NCBI GenBank assembly: GCA_964385465.1
Contig: CAYLPJ010000002.1
Location: 241,166-305,165 of the forward strand
DNA from: CAYLPJ01 sp964385465
GTDB taxonomy: Bacteria > Planctomycetota > Phycisphaerae > SM23-33
Reading direction: 5' to 3'
Length of the DNA: 64,000 nucleotides
Positions within the stretch are counted from its first letter, which is position 1; every line of letters begins with the position of its first letter. Below, one piece after another: positions 52,437 through 61,711 of the stretch. The notes beneath the pieces were generated by a model. It was not told the DNA's origin, searched no databases, and was given only the letters and a program-made list of their open reading frames with translations. A program made the position numbers and the translations under genes.

Positions 52437-52671
52437 ACCGCATGCCCGCCGCCCTGCCGCGATTCTCCGAAAGCCCGACGGCGAATCCTGGGCGAGCAAG
52501 GCGAGTCGAAGGGCGAAGGCCCGGGAAGGCCTCCGCCACCGAACCGCGGGACCCGAAGCCCGAAGCGTCCCGCATCGTTTTGCCTTGTCCCCCGCCGGCC
52601 GGTCGGCATAAAGTGAAGCGCCCGTTCGCCCGCGGGGGGCCCCGCGGCCGCGAGGGGCGCGAGCCGACGCC

Positions 52672-53142
52672 ATGATCCACTTCCAGTGTGAGCACTGCCA
52701 CAGGCCCGTGCGGGTCGCCGACCGCTTCGCCGGCAAGCGGGGCCGCTGCCCCCACTGCCAGGAGACCGTCAGCATCCCGCGCGACGGCGACGCCATCGGC
52801 GACCTTGCCGCCGCCCTCGGCCCCGACACCGCAACCGCCGAGGACTCCGCCAGCCGCACCGCCGTACCCCCGCCGCCCGCCATCGCCGAGAAGCAGATCG
52901 AGGAGGACCTCGTCCTGCCCGACGACGATGCCGACGCCGACCTCGACGACACGGTAGTCCTCCCGGCCGAGCAGGCCGAGTCCCCCCCCGACACCTTCCG
53001 CCACGCCCGTCGGCACCGCCAGGCATCCGCGCAGCGCCGCCCGCCGATCAACCCCCTTCGCGTCCTGCTGCTGGCGGCGATCGTCATCGTCGTCCTCGCC
53101 GCCGCCGTGCTGGGGATCTCCGTGATCTACGTGCTCCGGTAA
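52672..53142 (+). CDS. Zinc-ribbon protein with C-terminal membrane anchor
   Basis: The 156-aa protein starts with a four-Cys ribbon: FQCEHCHRPVRV and GRCPHCQETVSIP (Cys 6, 9, 26, 29), as in MJ0042-type fingers common in planctomycete proteins. A long acidic, Pro-rich linker follows (EEDLVLPDDDADADLDD), then a basic patch. A single TM helix ends the chain (VLLLAAIVIVVLAAAVLGIS, about 131-150). It is a tail-anchored type with the finger in the cytoplasm. The role is unknown. It is separated from yhbY by 235 bp in which I see no other gene. Confidence 0.75.
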   Translation: MIHFQCEHCHRPVRVADRFAGKRGRCPHCQETVSIPRDGDAIGDLAAALGPDTATAEDSASRTAVPPPPAIAEKQIEEDLVLPDDDADADLDDTVVLPAEQAESPPDTFRHARRHRQASAQRRPPINPLRVLLLAAIVIVVLAAAVLGISVIYVLR

Positions 53143-53173
53143 CCCCCGCCGCGCCCCGACCCCGCGCGCTTCG

Positions 53174-54892
53174 CTACACCGCCACCGCCGCCCGTCCCGC
53201 GCGCCACCGAAGCACGTCGTCCGGCAGCGGACCCGGTGCAACGGGCTGGACCGGCGGGGTGATCGCCTGGAAGTCGTGATGCATCTGGAGGTTCAGCTTG
53301 CCCCCGCCGCGGCGCCCGCCTGCCGCGCGCCAAGCGGTCAACGCACGGGCATTGGCGGCCACGACGGGATGCGGGTGCTCGCGGCCGGCCGACGCGACCA
53401 GCATCCGCTCCATCCCCGCCAGGTCTCCGCGCCGGCCGACGATCCCCGCCAGGTAGTTCGTCGCCAGCTCCGGAATCGGGTAGTCCAGCTCGATCGCCCG
53501 GCGGAGGTGGCCCTCGGCGGCGTCGAGGTCGCCCTCGCGGAACAGCGCCGCCCCGAGGTCCAACTCGGCCGAGGGAAGGCCCGGGAAGCGGTCGGCGACG
53601 GCGCGGCAGTCCCGGGAAGGCACGGCGGACCATGTCCGCACGCGGCCGTTGTGGCGGGCGAGGAGTTCGTCCATGATCGGCTTGGGCGGAAGAGACCACA
53701 ACTCCAGGTCGTCCCGCTCGAAGAACGTCTCGCACGTCAGCTTGCCGGCCCTGCGGAACGCCTCGAACTCCTCCGTACCCGGGAAGGCGGTGAGGATGGA
53801 GAAGACGTACTCGTGCGGCCGGGCGGCGGCCAGGAGCTCCAAGCTCATGCGGAAGTCCTCGGCGGTCTCGCCGCGGTGCCCGGCGATCATGTAGAACCGC
53901 ACGCGCAGCCCGGCGCGGCGGGCCATCCTGGCGGCCTCGATAGCCTTCGCCGGGGTGACCTTCTTGCGGATGCGGCGGAGGACCTCCGGCGAGCCGGACT
54001 CGACGCCCAGGCTGACCTGCTGGCACCCGGCGAGGCGCATCTCGGCGAACAGTTCGTCGTCGACGGCGTCGGCCCGCGTGTCGCAGCTCCACAGCAGATT
54101 CAGCCCGCGGCGGCGCATCTCCCGGCAGATCGCGATCGCTCGTCGGCGGTTGGCGGTGAACGTGTCGTCCTTGACCATGATCGTCGGGAACGGCAGGGAG
54201 GCGAGGGCGGCCTCGACGGCGTCCACGACGGCCTGCGGCGAGTGGAGGCTCAGCCGCCGGCCCCACAGCACGCCGCTGGCGCAGAACGTGCACCGCCCCG
54301 GACAGCCGCGGGAGGTCAGCAACATGGGGTACGCGAACCGCTCGTGGACGGGCGCGAGGGCGTCGAGATCGGCGATCCGCTCCCGCGGCGGGCCCAGACG
54401 CGGCACGCCCTGCTCGTCCCGCCATGCCGCCCCGGCCAGACCCGCCGGCGACGCGCCCGCCTCGATACGCCCGAGAAGCTCCAGGAACGTCTCCTCCCCT
54501 TCGCCGACGGCGACGACGTCCACGGCCGGCCAGTGCGCGAGTGTCTCGATCGGCAGGGCCGAGACGTGCGGCCCGCCCACGACGATGCAGGCCCCGGCAT
54601 GCCCGCGGCGGATGCGCTCGGCCGCAGCGCCGACACCCAGGCGGTTGGAGGTGAAGCAGCTCAGCCCGTAGACGTCGGCCTCGAGGGCGTCGAGCAGCTC
54701 GGCGACCCGCGGCCAGGCCAAGGTGGCCAGGTTGAGCACCTTGACCTCGTGGCCGGCGCGGGTGGCCTGTGCGGCCAGCGAGAGCAACCCGTAGGGCGCA
54801 AGGGCCTCGTCGCGGGTGTCCACCCCGCCGCCGGGCGGCGCGGCCGGGGCGTCGGTCTTTCGCGGCGGCGCGTACAGCAGGACGATGCGCAT
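53174..54892 (-). CDS. B12-binding radical SAM protein with C-terminal TPR-like region
   Basis: The 572-aa protein has an N-terminal cobalamin-binding-like Rossmann domain (about 1-150; MRIVLLYAPP, APYGLLSLAAQATRAGHEVK, CIVVGGPHVSALPIETL). The radical SAM barrel carries SRGCPGRCTFCASGVLWGRR (Cys 197, 201, 204). QVSLGVESGSPEVLRRIRKK and LRVRFYMIAGHRGETAEDF are typical of the PhpK/BchE/MiaB-like group. The last 150 residues form a TPR-like helical part (ALFREGDLDAAEGHLRRAIE). AAGGAG precedes ATG 54892, so the longer upstream frame is not used. The substrate is not predictable; such enzymes methylate carbon or phosphorus or do ring chemistry. No natural-product cluster surrounds it. Confidence 0.88.
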   Translation of the reverse strand: MRIVLLYAPPRKTDAPAAPPGGGVDTRDEALAPYGLLSLAAQATRAGHEVKVLNLATLAWPRVAELLDALEADVYGLSCFTSNRLGVGAAAERIRRGHAGACIVVGGPHVSALPIETLAHWPAVDVVAVGEGEETFLELLGRIEAGASPAGLAGAAWRDEQGVPRLGPPRERIADLDALAPVHERFAYPMLLTSRGCPGRCTFCASGVLWGRRLSLHSPQAVVDAVEAALASLPFPTIMVKDDTFTANRRRAIAICREMRRRGLNLLWSCDTRADAVDDELFAEMRLAGCQQVSLGVESGSPEVLRRIRKKVTPAKAIEAARMARRAGLRVRFYMIAGHRGETAEDFRMSLELLAAARPHEYVFSILTAFPGTEEFEAFRRAGKLTCETFFERDDLELWSLPPKPIMDELLARHNGRVRTWSAVPSRDCRAVADRFPGLPSAELDLGAALFREGDLDAAEGHLRRAIELDYPIPELATNYLAGIVGRRGDLAGMERMLVASAGREHPHPVVAANARALTAWRAAGGRRGGGKLNLQMHHDFQAITPPVQPVAPGPLPDDVLRWRAGRAAVAV

Positions 54893-55031
54893 GGGCGACT
54901 CCTTGCCTTCAGCGGCACGGCCGGCGCGGACCGGCCCGTTCCATGGACTAGAATCGGAAGCCCGCTCGGAGAAGGTGAAGGGAAACCCCAAGGGCGTCAC
55001 GCACCCCCACCAATACCCACGCCTGCCCAAG

Positions 55032-55053
55032 CCCACGGGCTGCGTCCCGTGGG
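55032..55053. repeat. Short hairpin 3' of the DUF1593 gene
   Basis: CCCACGGG (55032-55039) pairs perfectly with CCCGTGGG (55046-55053) around a 6-nt loop. It lies about 40 bp beyond the DUF1593 stop on the minus strand. There is no T-run, so a Rho-independent terminator is uncertain; it may be a repetitive palindromic unit. Confidence 0.5.
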
Positions 55054-55090
55054 TCTCTTCGCGCCCCCCACCACCCTCAGCGGCCGCTGC

Positions 55091-56095
55091 CTACTCCACG
55101 CACCGGTCCATTCGCCGCTGCCAGTCGCGGAGGTAGGCCTCGCGCCACCGGCTGACGGTCACCGCGCCCGCCCGGTTGCGGGTCTTGAGCTGGGGGTCGG
55201 GGTTGTCCGTCCAGTACCGCGGGCCGTGAGAGGTCTTCACAAACGCCCCGCCCCAGTGCGGCTCGGCCGGGTCGTCCGGATCGCCGCGGAGGAGGTACAG
55301 CACCGACGGCGTGTCCCCCATCTTGATCCGCCGCATCTTCCGCCAGAACAGCCCGCCGAGGGCCCCGTGGCCGCGAACGTGCTTCGACGGGAAGCTCTCG
55401 TTGCCCAGGTCCCCGGACTGCTCGCCGCCCATGTACATCCCCCGGAAGGTCGTGTCGGCCTCGATCCACCAGAGGTCCTTGTGCTCGTCGAACAGGTAGT
55501 CGCGCGCGGCGCGGTCCTGGCGCGTGTTCCACGAGCCGATCGAGTAGACGCGGAGGCGGCCCTTGATGTCCGGCGCGTCGTGGACGGCCTGGGCGACGTC
55601 CGTGATCGAGCCCCAGACGAGCACCCACAGCGGGCGGTCAGCCTTTGCCCGCGCCCGCTCGATGATCCACCGCGAGCCGTCGGTTGCCTCCGAGACGCCC
55701 CCCTCCGGCGCCGGGTCGGTCGCCCCCTGGCGGACCAGCTTTCGCAGCGCCTCCGGGGCCGGGTACGCCTTCGCATGGCGGCGGAGGTGGGGGTAGTCCT
55801 TCTCGTAGGCGTCGATCACCTCCAGCAGGTGCCTGGCCCGCCCGGCCTTGGGGGGCGAGGAAATCAGCCCCTCGATCTCCAGCACGTCGGCGTAGACCAG
55901 CAGGTGGACCATCGACTGGAAGTCGTCCGGATCGCTGCCGCCCACGTCCGTCGAGACGATCACCCGGGGCCGCCGCCCCGCCAGCGCCCCGCCGGGCGGG
56001 CCCTCCGCGTCCTTGCCGCCCTCCCCGGCAAACAGCACTGCACCGGTGAGAGCGACACTGAAGACGGCTGCGAACGATGCGAGATACGCGTTCAT
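55091..56095 (-). CDS. Secreted DUF1593 nucleoside-hydrolase-like protein
   Basis: The 334-aa protein has a signal peptide (YLASFAAVFSVALTGAVLFA). Its mature part opens RPRVIVSTDVGGSDPDDFQS, the DxDxxxDD-type calcium motif of nucleoside hydrolases as seen in DUF1593. Other family parts are IEGLISSPPKAGRARHLLEV, LWVLVWGSITDVAQAVHDAP and GDTPSVLYLLRGDPDDPAEP. DUF1593 proteins often occur in polysaccharide-degrading bacteria and may cut glycosidic bonds in glycans rather than nucleosides. The C-terminal second domain usual in this family seems to be absent (334 aa against about 450-480). GGGAGCCC precedes ATG 56095. Confidence 0.85.
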   Translation of the reverse strand: MNAYLASFAAVFSVALTGAVLFAGEGGKDAEGPPGGALAGRRPRVIVSTDVGGSDPDDFQSMVHLLVYADVLEIEGLISSPPKAGRARHLLEVIDAYEKDYPHLRRHAKAYPAPEALRKLVRQGATDPAPEGGVSEATDGSRWIIERARAKADRPLWVLVWGSITDVAQAVHDAPDIKGRLRVYSIGSWNTRQDRAARDYLFDEHKDLWWIEADTTFRGMYMGGEQSGDLGNESFPSKHVRGHGALGGLFWRKMRRIKMGDTPSVLYLLRGDPDDPAEPHWGGAFVKTSHGPRYWTDNPDPQLKTRNRAGAVTVSRWREAYLRDWQRRMDRCVE

Positions 56096-56426
56096 GGTCG
56101 GGCTCCCTGTCTGGCTGTCGCCATCGATTATCTCCCCGCCCCGCCGCCGATGCCCAGCAGAAATCTCCGGCCGGCAGTTCCCGCGATGCAGCGACGCTCG
56201 CCACGGCTTCGAGGCCCCCGCAGGCGGCTGGGAACGAGGGGCAAGACAACGCGCGCCCGTCGGCCGCCGGGGCCCCTGTGTCGCCGGGCGGAGCGAAGCC
56301 ATGGAGTGCGCGTGACGAAGTCACCGCGTTCTCACGAGGCGTGGGACGCCGTCGCGCCCGACGCTGCCCCGCTCGCTACGACGGGCCCATTGTCGGCCCG
56401 GCCACGGGCAGACCGGCTACTTGCCA
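56096..56426. other. Intergenic region
   Basis: This 331-bp gap lies between two minus-strand genes. I see no gene, RNA or repeat in it. It presumably carries the DUF1593 promoter and the end of the upstream transcript. Confidence 0.4.
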
Positions 56427-59330
56427 CTACTCCCCGGCGCGCCTCTCCTTCACCCTCCGTCCGGTGGTGGCCTTGCCGGCGGTGGTCTTGCCGGCGAAGA
56501 TATGGCCGGCCTTGGCGACGACGATCACCTCGACCGGGCCGTCGGACCATCTGAGCCTGTAGATCCATCGGCCGTCCCAGACGTACGTGCCCGCGAGCTT
56601 GCCGGCTGCATACAGGCGACCCCGGGCGGTCGCGGCGAAGAGGCGCCCGTCGTCGCGCCGCCAGATGCCGACGAAGGGGTTCTTCGCGAACACCGTGCCG
56701 GGGCCCGTGCGGAGGAGCTTGCGGTTGAAGCCCTTCGGCAGAGGGTCCGCCCGGCGCCCGCTGGCCGGGTCCGACGAGGTGCGGGCCTTGGTCGAGGCGA
56801 TGTCCGGCATGGCGGTCGGGGGTTCGCAGCGCGTGGGCCGCTCGGTCGGCAGGCCGTAGGCGGTCGGGTCCACGGCGAGCTCCGGCAGGGCCACGGCGGC
56901 GACCTTGGCGGCGACCTCCGTGCCGTCGGGCATCGCAAGCCTCGCAGCCGGCAGGCCCTTCGCCAGCCGCAGCCTGGCCGTCTGGCCCGGCTTGATGGGC
57001 AGCTTCTTGGCGAAGCTCAATTCCCGCTTGCCGTCGGCCGACAGCACCGCCAGCCCGAACGTCCCCTCGCGATAGCCGGTCACGGTCAGGTCCACCTCGC
57101 CGGGGGGCACGCACAGCCGCAGCGAGGCCGTGCCGTCCCCGTCCGGCCAATACTCCACGCTCGAGCCCGGTATGCTCCGGACGATCCGCCCGTCGGCCCT
57201 GACGCCGGTGGCCCGCCCCCGGGCGTCGGTGGCCAGCAGCCAGACCGGCGAGAGCGAGAGGATTTCCATCCGCCGCGCCCGCAGGCGGACGGCGCCCATC
57301 AGGTAAGGCTCCCCGCCGACGAAGAGCTTGGAAACGGCGTAGGTGCCCGGCCCGTCGGGCTTGGTGGGCAGCTTCTTCCAGCCGGGCACCTGGCAGAGCT
57401 GGCGCCACGCCCGCGGCGGGAGGCCCAGGTGCCCGAAGGCGAACTCCTTGGCCCAGTCGGCCGCGGGAAGGATGTCCCGCTGCTGGTTCAGCCAGTACTC
57501 GAAGACCACCGCCTGCGGCTGGATCGTGTAGCTGATCCGCTTGTGGGCGACGCCCGGGGCGAATGGATCGCGGTAGTAGGCCACGTCCACCGGCTCGATG
57601 CCGAGGGCGCGGCGCAGGTGGGCGTAGCCGGCGGTGTAGTACAGCATCACCGCGATGTGGTTGTCCGCCCACTCCCGGTACGAAAACCCGTCGACATCCT
57701 CGACCTCGACTTTGAGGCGGTCGGCCTTGGCCTCCTCGAAGACGGACTCGGCCGGCCAGTGCGAGACAGGCATGTAGCCGATGCCGAGCATCCGCTTGCG
57801 GGTGGCCTGATCGTCGCTGTAGCGGATGTCGTTGAGGAAGTTCAGGGTCCGCACGGCGATCCCGCCGCAGGTAAACCGGTCGTACGGGTAGCCGTGCCAC
57901 GTCGCGTAGAAGTTGTTCACCGGCCCCCATGTCTTCAGCCGGTATCCGCCGGGCATGTAGAACGCCAGCACGTTGCGGCAGAGGTTGACGTTCCCGGCAA
58001 TCACCTTGTCGAACCCGCCGAGCTTCTGGATCGGCCCCGAGCGGGGCATCCGCCGCTTCCACTGCGCCTGGATCCACCGGAAGTTCGCCTCCAGCGCCCC
58101 CGCCGTCAGGGCCCCGTCCTCGACGACCGGGATCTCCTGGATGCACCGGGCCTCGTGCTCGGAGGCCGTGGCCGGGTCCGTCCAGGTCGCCTCGGCCTCC
58201 AGGCGCCAACCGCCGAGCGTGGCGTGGGGCGAGAAGAACGCCGACCAGCGGAACCGCCCGGCCGCGTCGGTGGTGAAGCTCGGCATGAGGTCCGCTTGCT
58301 GATCGGTCCCGGCCTCGGAGAAGCCGCCCCTCATGCTGCGCGACCCCTTCTTCGGCGGGCGCAGGTCGTAGCGTTTGTCGGCCGGGCTGACCAGCACGAG
58401 CCCGACGGTCGCGCCCTCGACCGGCTTGCCGAGGTAGCTCACCGTGCCGGCCAGCGGGAAGTCGTCGCCCTGGGCGAAGGTCCACTTGTCCGTCTTGCGC
58501 GGCGGGCGGGTCTTCGGCGGCTTGTGGGCGGTGTCCAACTCGATCGTCAGTCGCGAGCCGGTCGCCAGCGTCGCCACCCAGCGGTTGTAGGTGGCCGTCG
58601 CCTCGGACTGGCTCAGCGCCGGGATGTGCGAGCGCGGGTTGCTGGCCTGGAAGTCCACGCCCGCGACGCGCAGCAGGCCGACGACGTCCCCGGCCAGGAC
58701 CAGCCACAACCGCCCCCCGCCGGCGGTGTCGCCCTTGCGCTGGTACGAGGCGCCGTACATCACGCGGTCGATCCCCGCCGGCGGCTTGATGAGCCCGGGG
58801 CCCATGGGGCGCAGCTCGGGGTCGCTGCGCATCTTTCCGGCGAGGCGGTCGAAGCCCGCCGCGGCACGGGAGACGTCGGCATAGGCCCGCACCCCGCACT
58901 CGTAATACAACATCGAGGGCAGGCGGATCTCCTCCTTCATCGGGTCCACGCTCTTGCCCCCGCCGCCGATCTTGCTCCCGTACCGCCGGACCACGCACGC
59001 CGACGACGCCCGCGCAACCGACCGGCGCGTCTTCGGGTCTGGCACCCGCACGGCCGCGACGCCCGGCTGGATGGTCAAGTCCGGCGCCGACGACCAGGTC
59101 ACCTTCGTCGAGCCCGGCAGGAGCGTCTTCTCCCACGCCGCGAACCCCCGCGGCAGCTTGGGCAACTGGTGGGCGTGCAGCCCGAGCCGCGACGCCTTCT
59201 CCCGCAGCTCCGCACCCACCCCCGTCGGCTGCGCCGCGCCCACTGCCCCCGGCCGCACGCCGACGGCAGCCAACAGAAGCAAAGCCAACGCCACAGGCCG
59301 GCCGAACAACGAAAGCGATCCGTTACTCAT
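56427..59330 (-). CDS. Large secreted protein of unknown function with carboxypeptidase-regulatory-like domain
   Basis: The 967-aa protein starts at ATG 59330 behind AGGAGG and has a signal peptide (PVALALLLLAAVGVRPGAVG). Residues about 40-270 form an unassigned domain (LPSMLYYECGVRAYADVSRA). About 284-400 look like an Ig-like/carboxypeptidase-regulatory sandwich (FPLAGTVSYLGKPVEGATVG, DAAGRFRWSAFFSPHA). The third part, about 430-680, has NNFYATWHGYPYDRFTCGGI (Cys 488) and EWADNHIAVMLYYTAGYA (His 558). This Cys...His order could be a papain/transglutaminase-like site, which is a guess. The C-terminal 250 residues are beta-rich and include a region with a Thr/Ser-Lys linker. It is divergent from the transglutaminase-like gene at 59577. 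I do not recognise the family. Confidence 0.6.
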   Translation of the reverse strand: MSNGSLSLFGRPVALALLLLAAVGVRPGAVGAAQPTGVGAELREKASRLGLHAHQLPKLPRGFAAWEKTLLPGSTKVTWSSAPDLTIQPGVAAVRVPDPKTRRSVARASSACVVRRYGSKIGGGGKSVDPMKEEIRLPSMLYYECGVRAYADVSRAAAGFDRLAGKMRSDPELRPMGPGLIKPPAGIDRVMYGASYQRKGDTAGGGRLWLVLAGDVVGLLRVAGVDFQASNPRSHIPALSQSEATATYNRWVATLATGSRLTIELDTAHKPPKTRPPRKTDKWTFAQGDDFPLAGTVSYLGKPVEGATVGLVLVSPADKRYDLRPPKKGSRSMRGGFSEAGTDQQADLMPSFTTDAAGRFRWSAFFSPHATLGGWRLEAEATWTDPATASEHEARCIQEIPVVEDGALTAGALEANFRWIQAQWKRRMPRSGPIQKLGGFDKVIAGNVNLCRNVLAFYMPGGYRLKTWGPVNNFYATWHGYPYDRFTCGGIAVRTLNFLNDIRYSDDQATRKRMLGIGYMPVSHWPAESVFEEAKADRLKVEVEDVDGFSYREWADNHIAVMLYYTAGYAHLRRALGIEPVDVAYYRDPFAPGVAHKRISYTIQPQAVVFEYWLNQQRDILPAADWAKEFAFGHLGLPPRAWRQLCQVPGWKKLPTKPDGPGTYAVSKLFVGGEPYLMGAVRLRARRMEILSLSPVWLLATDARGRATGVRADGRIVRSIPGSSVEYWPDGDGTASLRLCVPPGEVDLTVTGYREGTFGLAVLSADGKRELSFAKKLPIKPGQTARLRLAKGLPAARLAMPDGTEVAAKVAAVALPELAVDPTAYGLPTERPTRCEPPTAMPDIASTKARTSSDPASGRRADPLPKGFNRKLLRTGPGTVFAKNPFVGIWRRDDGRLFAATARGRLYAAGKLAGTYVWDGRWIYRLRWSDGPVEVIVVAKAGHIFAGKTTAGKATTGRRVKERRAGE

Positions 59331-59339
59331 CGAACTCCT

Positions 59340-59369
59340 CCTGGTACGAATGCAACTCGTACGATACCA
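59340..59369. promoter_or_regulatory. Palindromic element in the divergent promoter region
   Basis: CTGGTA (59340-59345) mirrors TACCAG (59364-59369). Inside it TACGA (59344-59348) mirrors TCGTA (59356-59360). It lies 10 bp from the minus-strand start codon at 59330, in the 246-bp gap between two divergent secreted-protein genes. It could be a shared operator or an mRNA hairpin of the minus gene. Confidence 0.35.
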
Positions 59370-59576
59370 GATACGTGGGTATTCGGCATGGCGAACGTTT
59401 GGTGTAACCGGTTCGCCCGCGTTTCTCAATGCGGCGGGAGGCGGCACTCGGGGGCCGCCGGAGGGGTTAGAACCTATGGGGAGGATCGCCGGCAGCCGGC
59501 GGCGAGACAATGGGCCGGCACGCGGCCCGGGCGCCACGCCGGGCCCCCGGGCAACACAACGAAAGGACACGGAGCG

Positions 59577-61703
59577 ATGCGAGCGAAGACGAGGACGGCC
59601 GTCTGCGGGGTCCTGATCGCCCTGGCCATCGGCCCGCCGAGCGCAGGCGCCGCCAGGAAGAAGGCGGCCCCGCAGACGCCCCTGACCGAGGCGGGCCGGC
59701 GCCTCCAGCAGCGCTATGCCGACATGCTCGCCGACCTCAAGGCCGAGATCCCCAAGGCCGTCCCGACGCCCGACAAGCCGAAGAGAGCCGCTTACCTGAA
59801 GGCCCGTGAGGCCGAGAGGGCCGCGGGCGCCGCCGTCAAGGCCGCCGAGGAGGGCCTGGGCAGGATCGCGACCGCCCGCGCCCTGGTCCAGCACGCCAAG
59901 GGCAAGTGGATCGGCGGAGCCGACAGGGGCATCGCCCAAGCGCAGGCGAAGCTCAAGGCCGCCACCACCGAGGCCGGACGCGAGGCCGCGCGCAAGGAGT
60001 TGGTCAAGTGGCAGGAGAACCGGGCCGCCGGCGTCAAGGCGCTCAAGGAGCGCCAGCAGGCCCTCGACGAGGTCGAGGGGGACGAGCCGAAACTGACCCG
60101 CAAGCTCGAGGCCGCCCGGGAGGCGCTTGCCCGCGCCAAGGACCGCACGATGCAGGCCGTCGGCGCGCTCGGCCTGGGGCCCTTCCTGTCCGGCGACACG
60201 CTGGATGACCGCTTGGCGAAGTATGTCGTTCTGCTGGAGGCCACGCCGCGCGGCCTGGCGGAATTCGCCCAGCAGGGAGCGCCGCAGGAGCAACTGGTCC
60301 ATCGCCTGCTGGCTGACGGGGACCTGATGTTCCGGATGGCCGTGGCCGACGGCGCGCGGGAGGGCAAGTACGGCCGGGCGATGGAGATCTATGCGGCGAT
60401 CCGCAAGGCGAGCGTGAAGTCGTCGCGCGGCGTCCTCCAGCGGCTGGCGGTCGCGGTCGGCCTGGAGCACGCCGTGCCCATCCGGCAGCGGAACCCCAAG
60501 GCCCGGACGGATGCGCCCGCGACGGTGGACCCGGTGAACCGGTACCTGCACTTCGAGAAGGCCTTCCTGGCCGGCGAGTTGGACCCCGCCTTCAAGGACC
60601 TGACCGTCTGGGACCTCCGGATGGTCGTCAACGGCTACGAACCGGACTGGGCGCTGGCATGGGGCCGGGAGATGCTGCGCAACTACCGCCCGGACCACAT
60701 CGCCACGAGGGACTACCGCTGGCGCTACGTGGCGACGGTCAGGACCGACATCAAGTACGGCTCGCAGGACAACAAGTTCGACAAGCCCGAGCTCCAGTTC
60801 TTCCAGAACATCCTGATGAACGGCGGGGTGTGCGGCCGGCGAGCCTTCTTCGGCCGCTTCATCCTGCGCGCCTTCGGCGTGCCGACCACGGCCCGCCCCC
60901 AGAGGGGCCACGCCGCCTTGACGCACTGGACCCCCGACGGCTGGGTGATCTGCCTCGGCGCCACGTGGGGACACGGCTGGACCAAGACACGGTATGGCAA
61001 AGACCTCAATTTCCTCGCGACCACCCAGGCGCGCGCGACGGGCGAGCCGTACCTGCGGGTCAAGCGGGCCCATTGGGTCGGCGACGTCGTGGGCGAGAAG
61101 CGGACCTTCGGGTTCGTCGGCGGAGACCCCGACTTCTGGAACGGCGTGGCGCTCTACACGCAACGAGGGATCATCGAGGACGCCAGGGCCAAGACGCTGG
61201 CCGCCGTCGGCGAGGAGCTCGGCGAGGCCAACGAGTCCAAGGTCAAGTACGCCACCGAGACCGCGACCGTCACCGAGGAAGACAGGAAGATCGCCGTCGC
61301 CGACGACGGGACGATCACCATCCCGGCCGCGGCATGCACCAGGCCCACCAGCAGCACGCGCAAGATCCTCTTCATGCCCAGCAACCTCGGCGGGATGCAG
61401 CTCCACTACACCCGCACCGGCAGGCCCGAGTCCTTCGAGTACACCTTCGACGCACCGGCGGCCGGCCGATACGCGCTGACCGCGCGGGTCGTGACGCCCA
61501 GTTGGCGTCAGCACCTGCTGGTCTCCGCCAACGGCGCCGAGGAGCCTGTCGACATCGCCCTGCCCTTCACCGTCGGCATGTGGGGGACGACCGAGCCGGT
61601 GGAGGTCTCGCTGGTCAAGGGCCGCAACGTACTCCGCTTCTCCCGCGAAGAGCCGGTCAAGGGACTGACCATCAAGGATTTCACGCTGACGCCGCTGAAG
61701 TGA
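59577..61703 (+). CDS. Secreted transglutaminase-like protein with coiled coil and C-terminal beta domain
   Basis: The 708-aa protein has a signal peptide (TAVCGVLIALAIGPPSAGAA). Residues 30-200 are Lys/Glu/Ala-rich and very likely coiled coil (ERAAGAAVKAAEEGLGRIAT). The core at about 405-470 reads ILMNGGVCGRRAFFGRFILR, AFGVPTTARPQRGHAALTHW, TPDGWVICLGATWG. Its Cys 419 and His 445 occupy the places of the transglutaminase-core Cys and His, with GVP for the usual GIP. The third residue, Asp, is not in the expected DPT form. The last 110 residues are a sandwich typical of carbohydrate-binding modules (AAGRYALTARVVTPSWRQHL). ATG 59577 has GGACACGGAGCG upstream. It may be a peptidase, amidase or cross-linker in the envelope. 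Substrate unknown. Confidence 0.72.
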   Translation: MRAKTRTAVCGVLIALAIGPPSAGAARKKAAPQTPLTEAGRRLQQRYADMLADLKAEIPKAVPTPDKPKRAAYLKAREAERAAGAAVKAAEEGLGRIATARALVQHAKGKWIGGADRGIAQAQAKLKAATTEAGREAARKELVKWQENRAAGVKALKERQQALDEVEGDEPKLTRKLEAAREALARAKDRTMQAVGALGLGPFLSGDTLDDRLAKYVVLLEATPRGLAEFAQQGAPQEQLVHRLLADGDLMFRMAVADGAREGKYGRAMEIYAAIRKASVKSSRGVLQRLAVAVGLEHAVPIRQRNPKARTDAPATVDPVNRYLHFEKAFLAGELDPAFKDLTVWDLRMVVNGYEPDWALAWGREMLRNYRPDHIATRDYRWRYVATVRTDIKYGSQDNKFDKPELQFFQNILMNGGVCGRRAFFGRFILRAFGVPTTARPQRGHAALTHWTPDGWVICLGATWGHGWTKTRYGKDLNFLATTQARATGEPYLRVKRAHWVGDVVGEKRTFGFVGGDPDFWNGVALYTQRGIIEDARAKTLAAVGEELGEANESKVKYATETATVTEEDRKIAVADDGTITIPAAACTRPTSSTRKILFMPSNLGGMQLHYTRTGRPESFEYTFDAPAAGRYALTARVVTPSWRQHLLVSANGAEEPVDIALPFTVGMWGTTEPVEVSLVKGRNVLRFSREEPVKGLTIKDFTLTPLK

Positions 61704-61711
61704 CGGCAAGC

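Noticed and set aside
56421..61709. Both strands are open for about 5.3 kb (1760 codons each way)
   Set aside because: High GC makes antisense frames open. Each strand contains only one real gene here (minus 56427-59330, plus 59577-61703), shown by signal peptides, ribosome binding sites and domain features; the rest is antisense.
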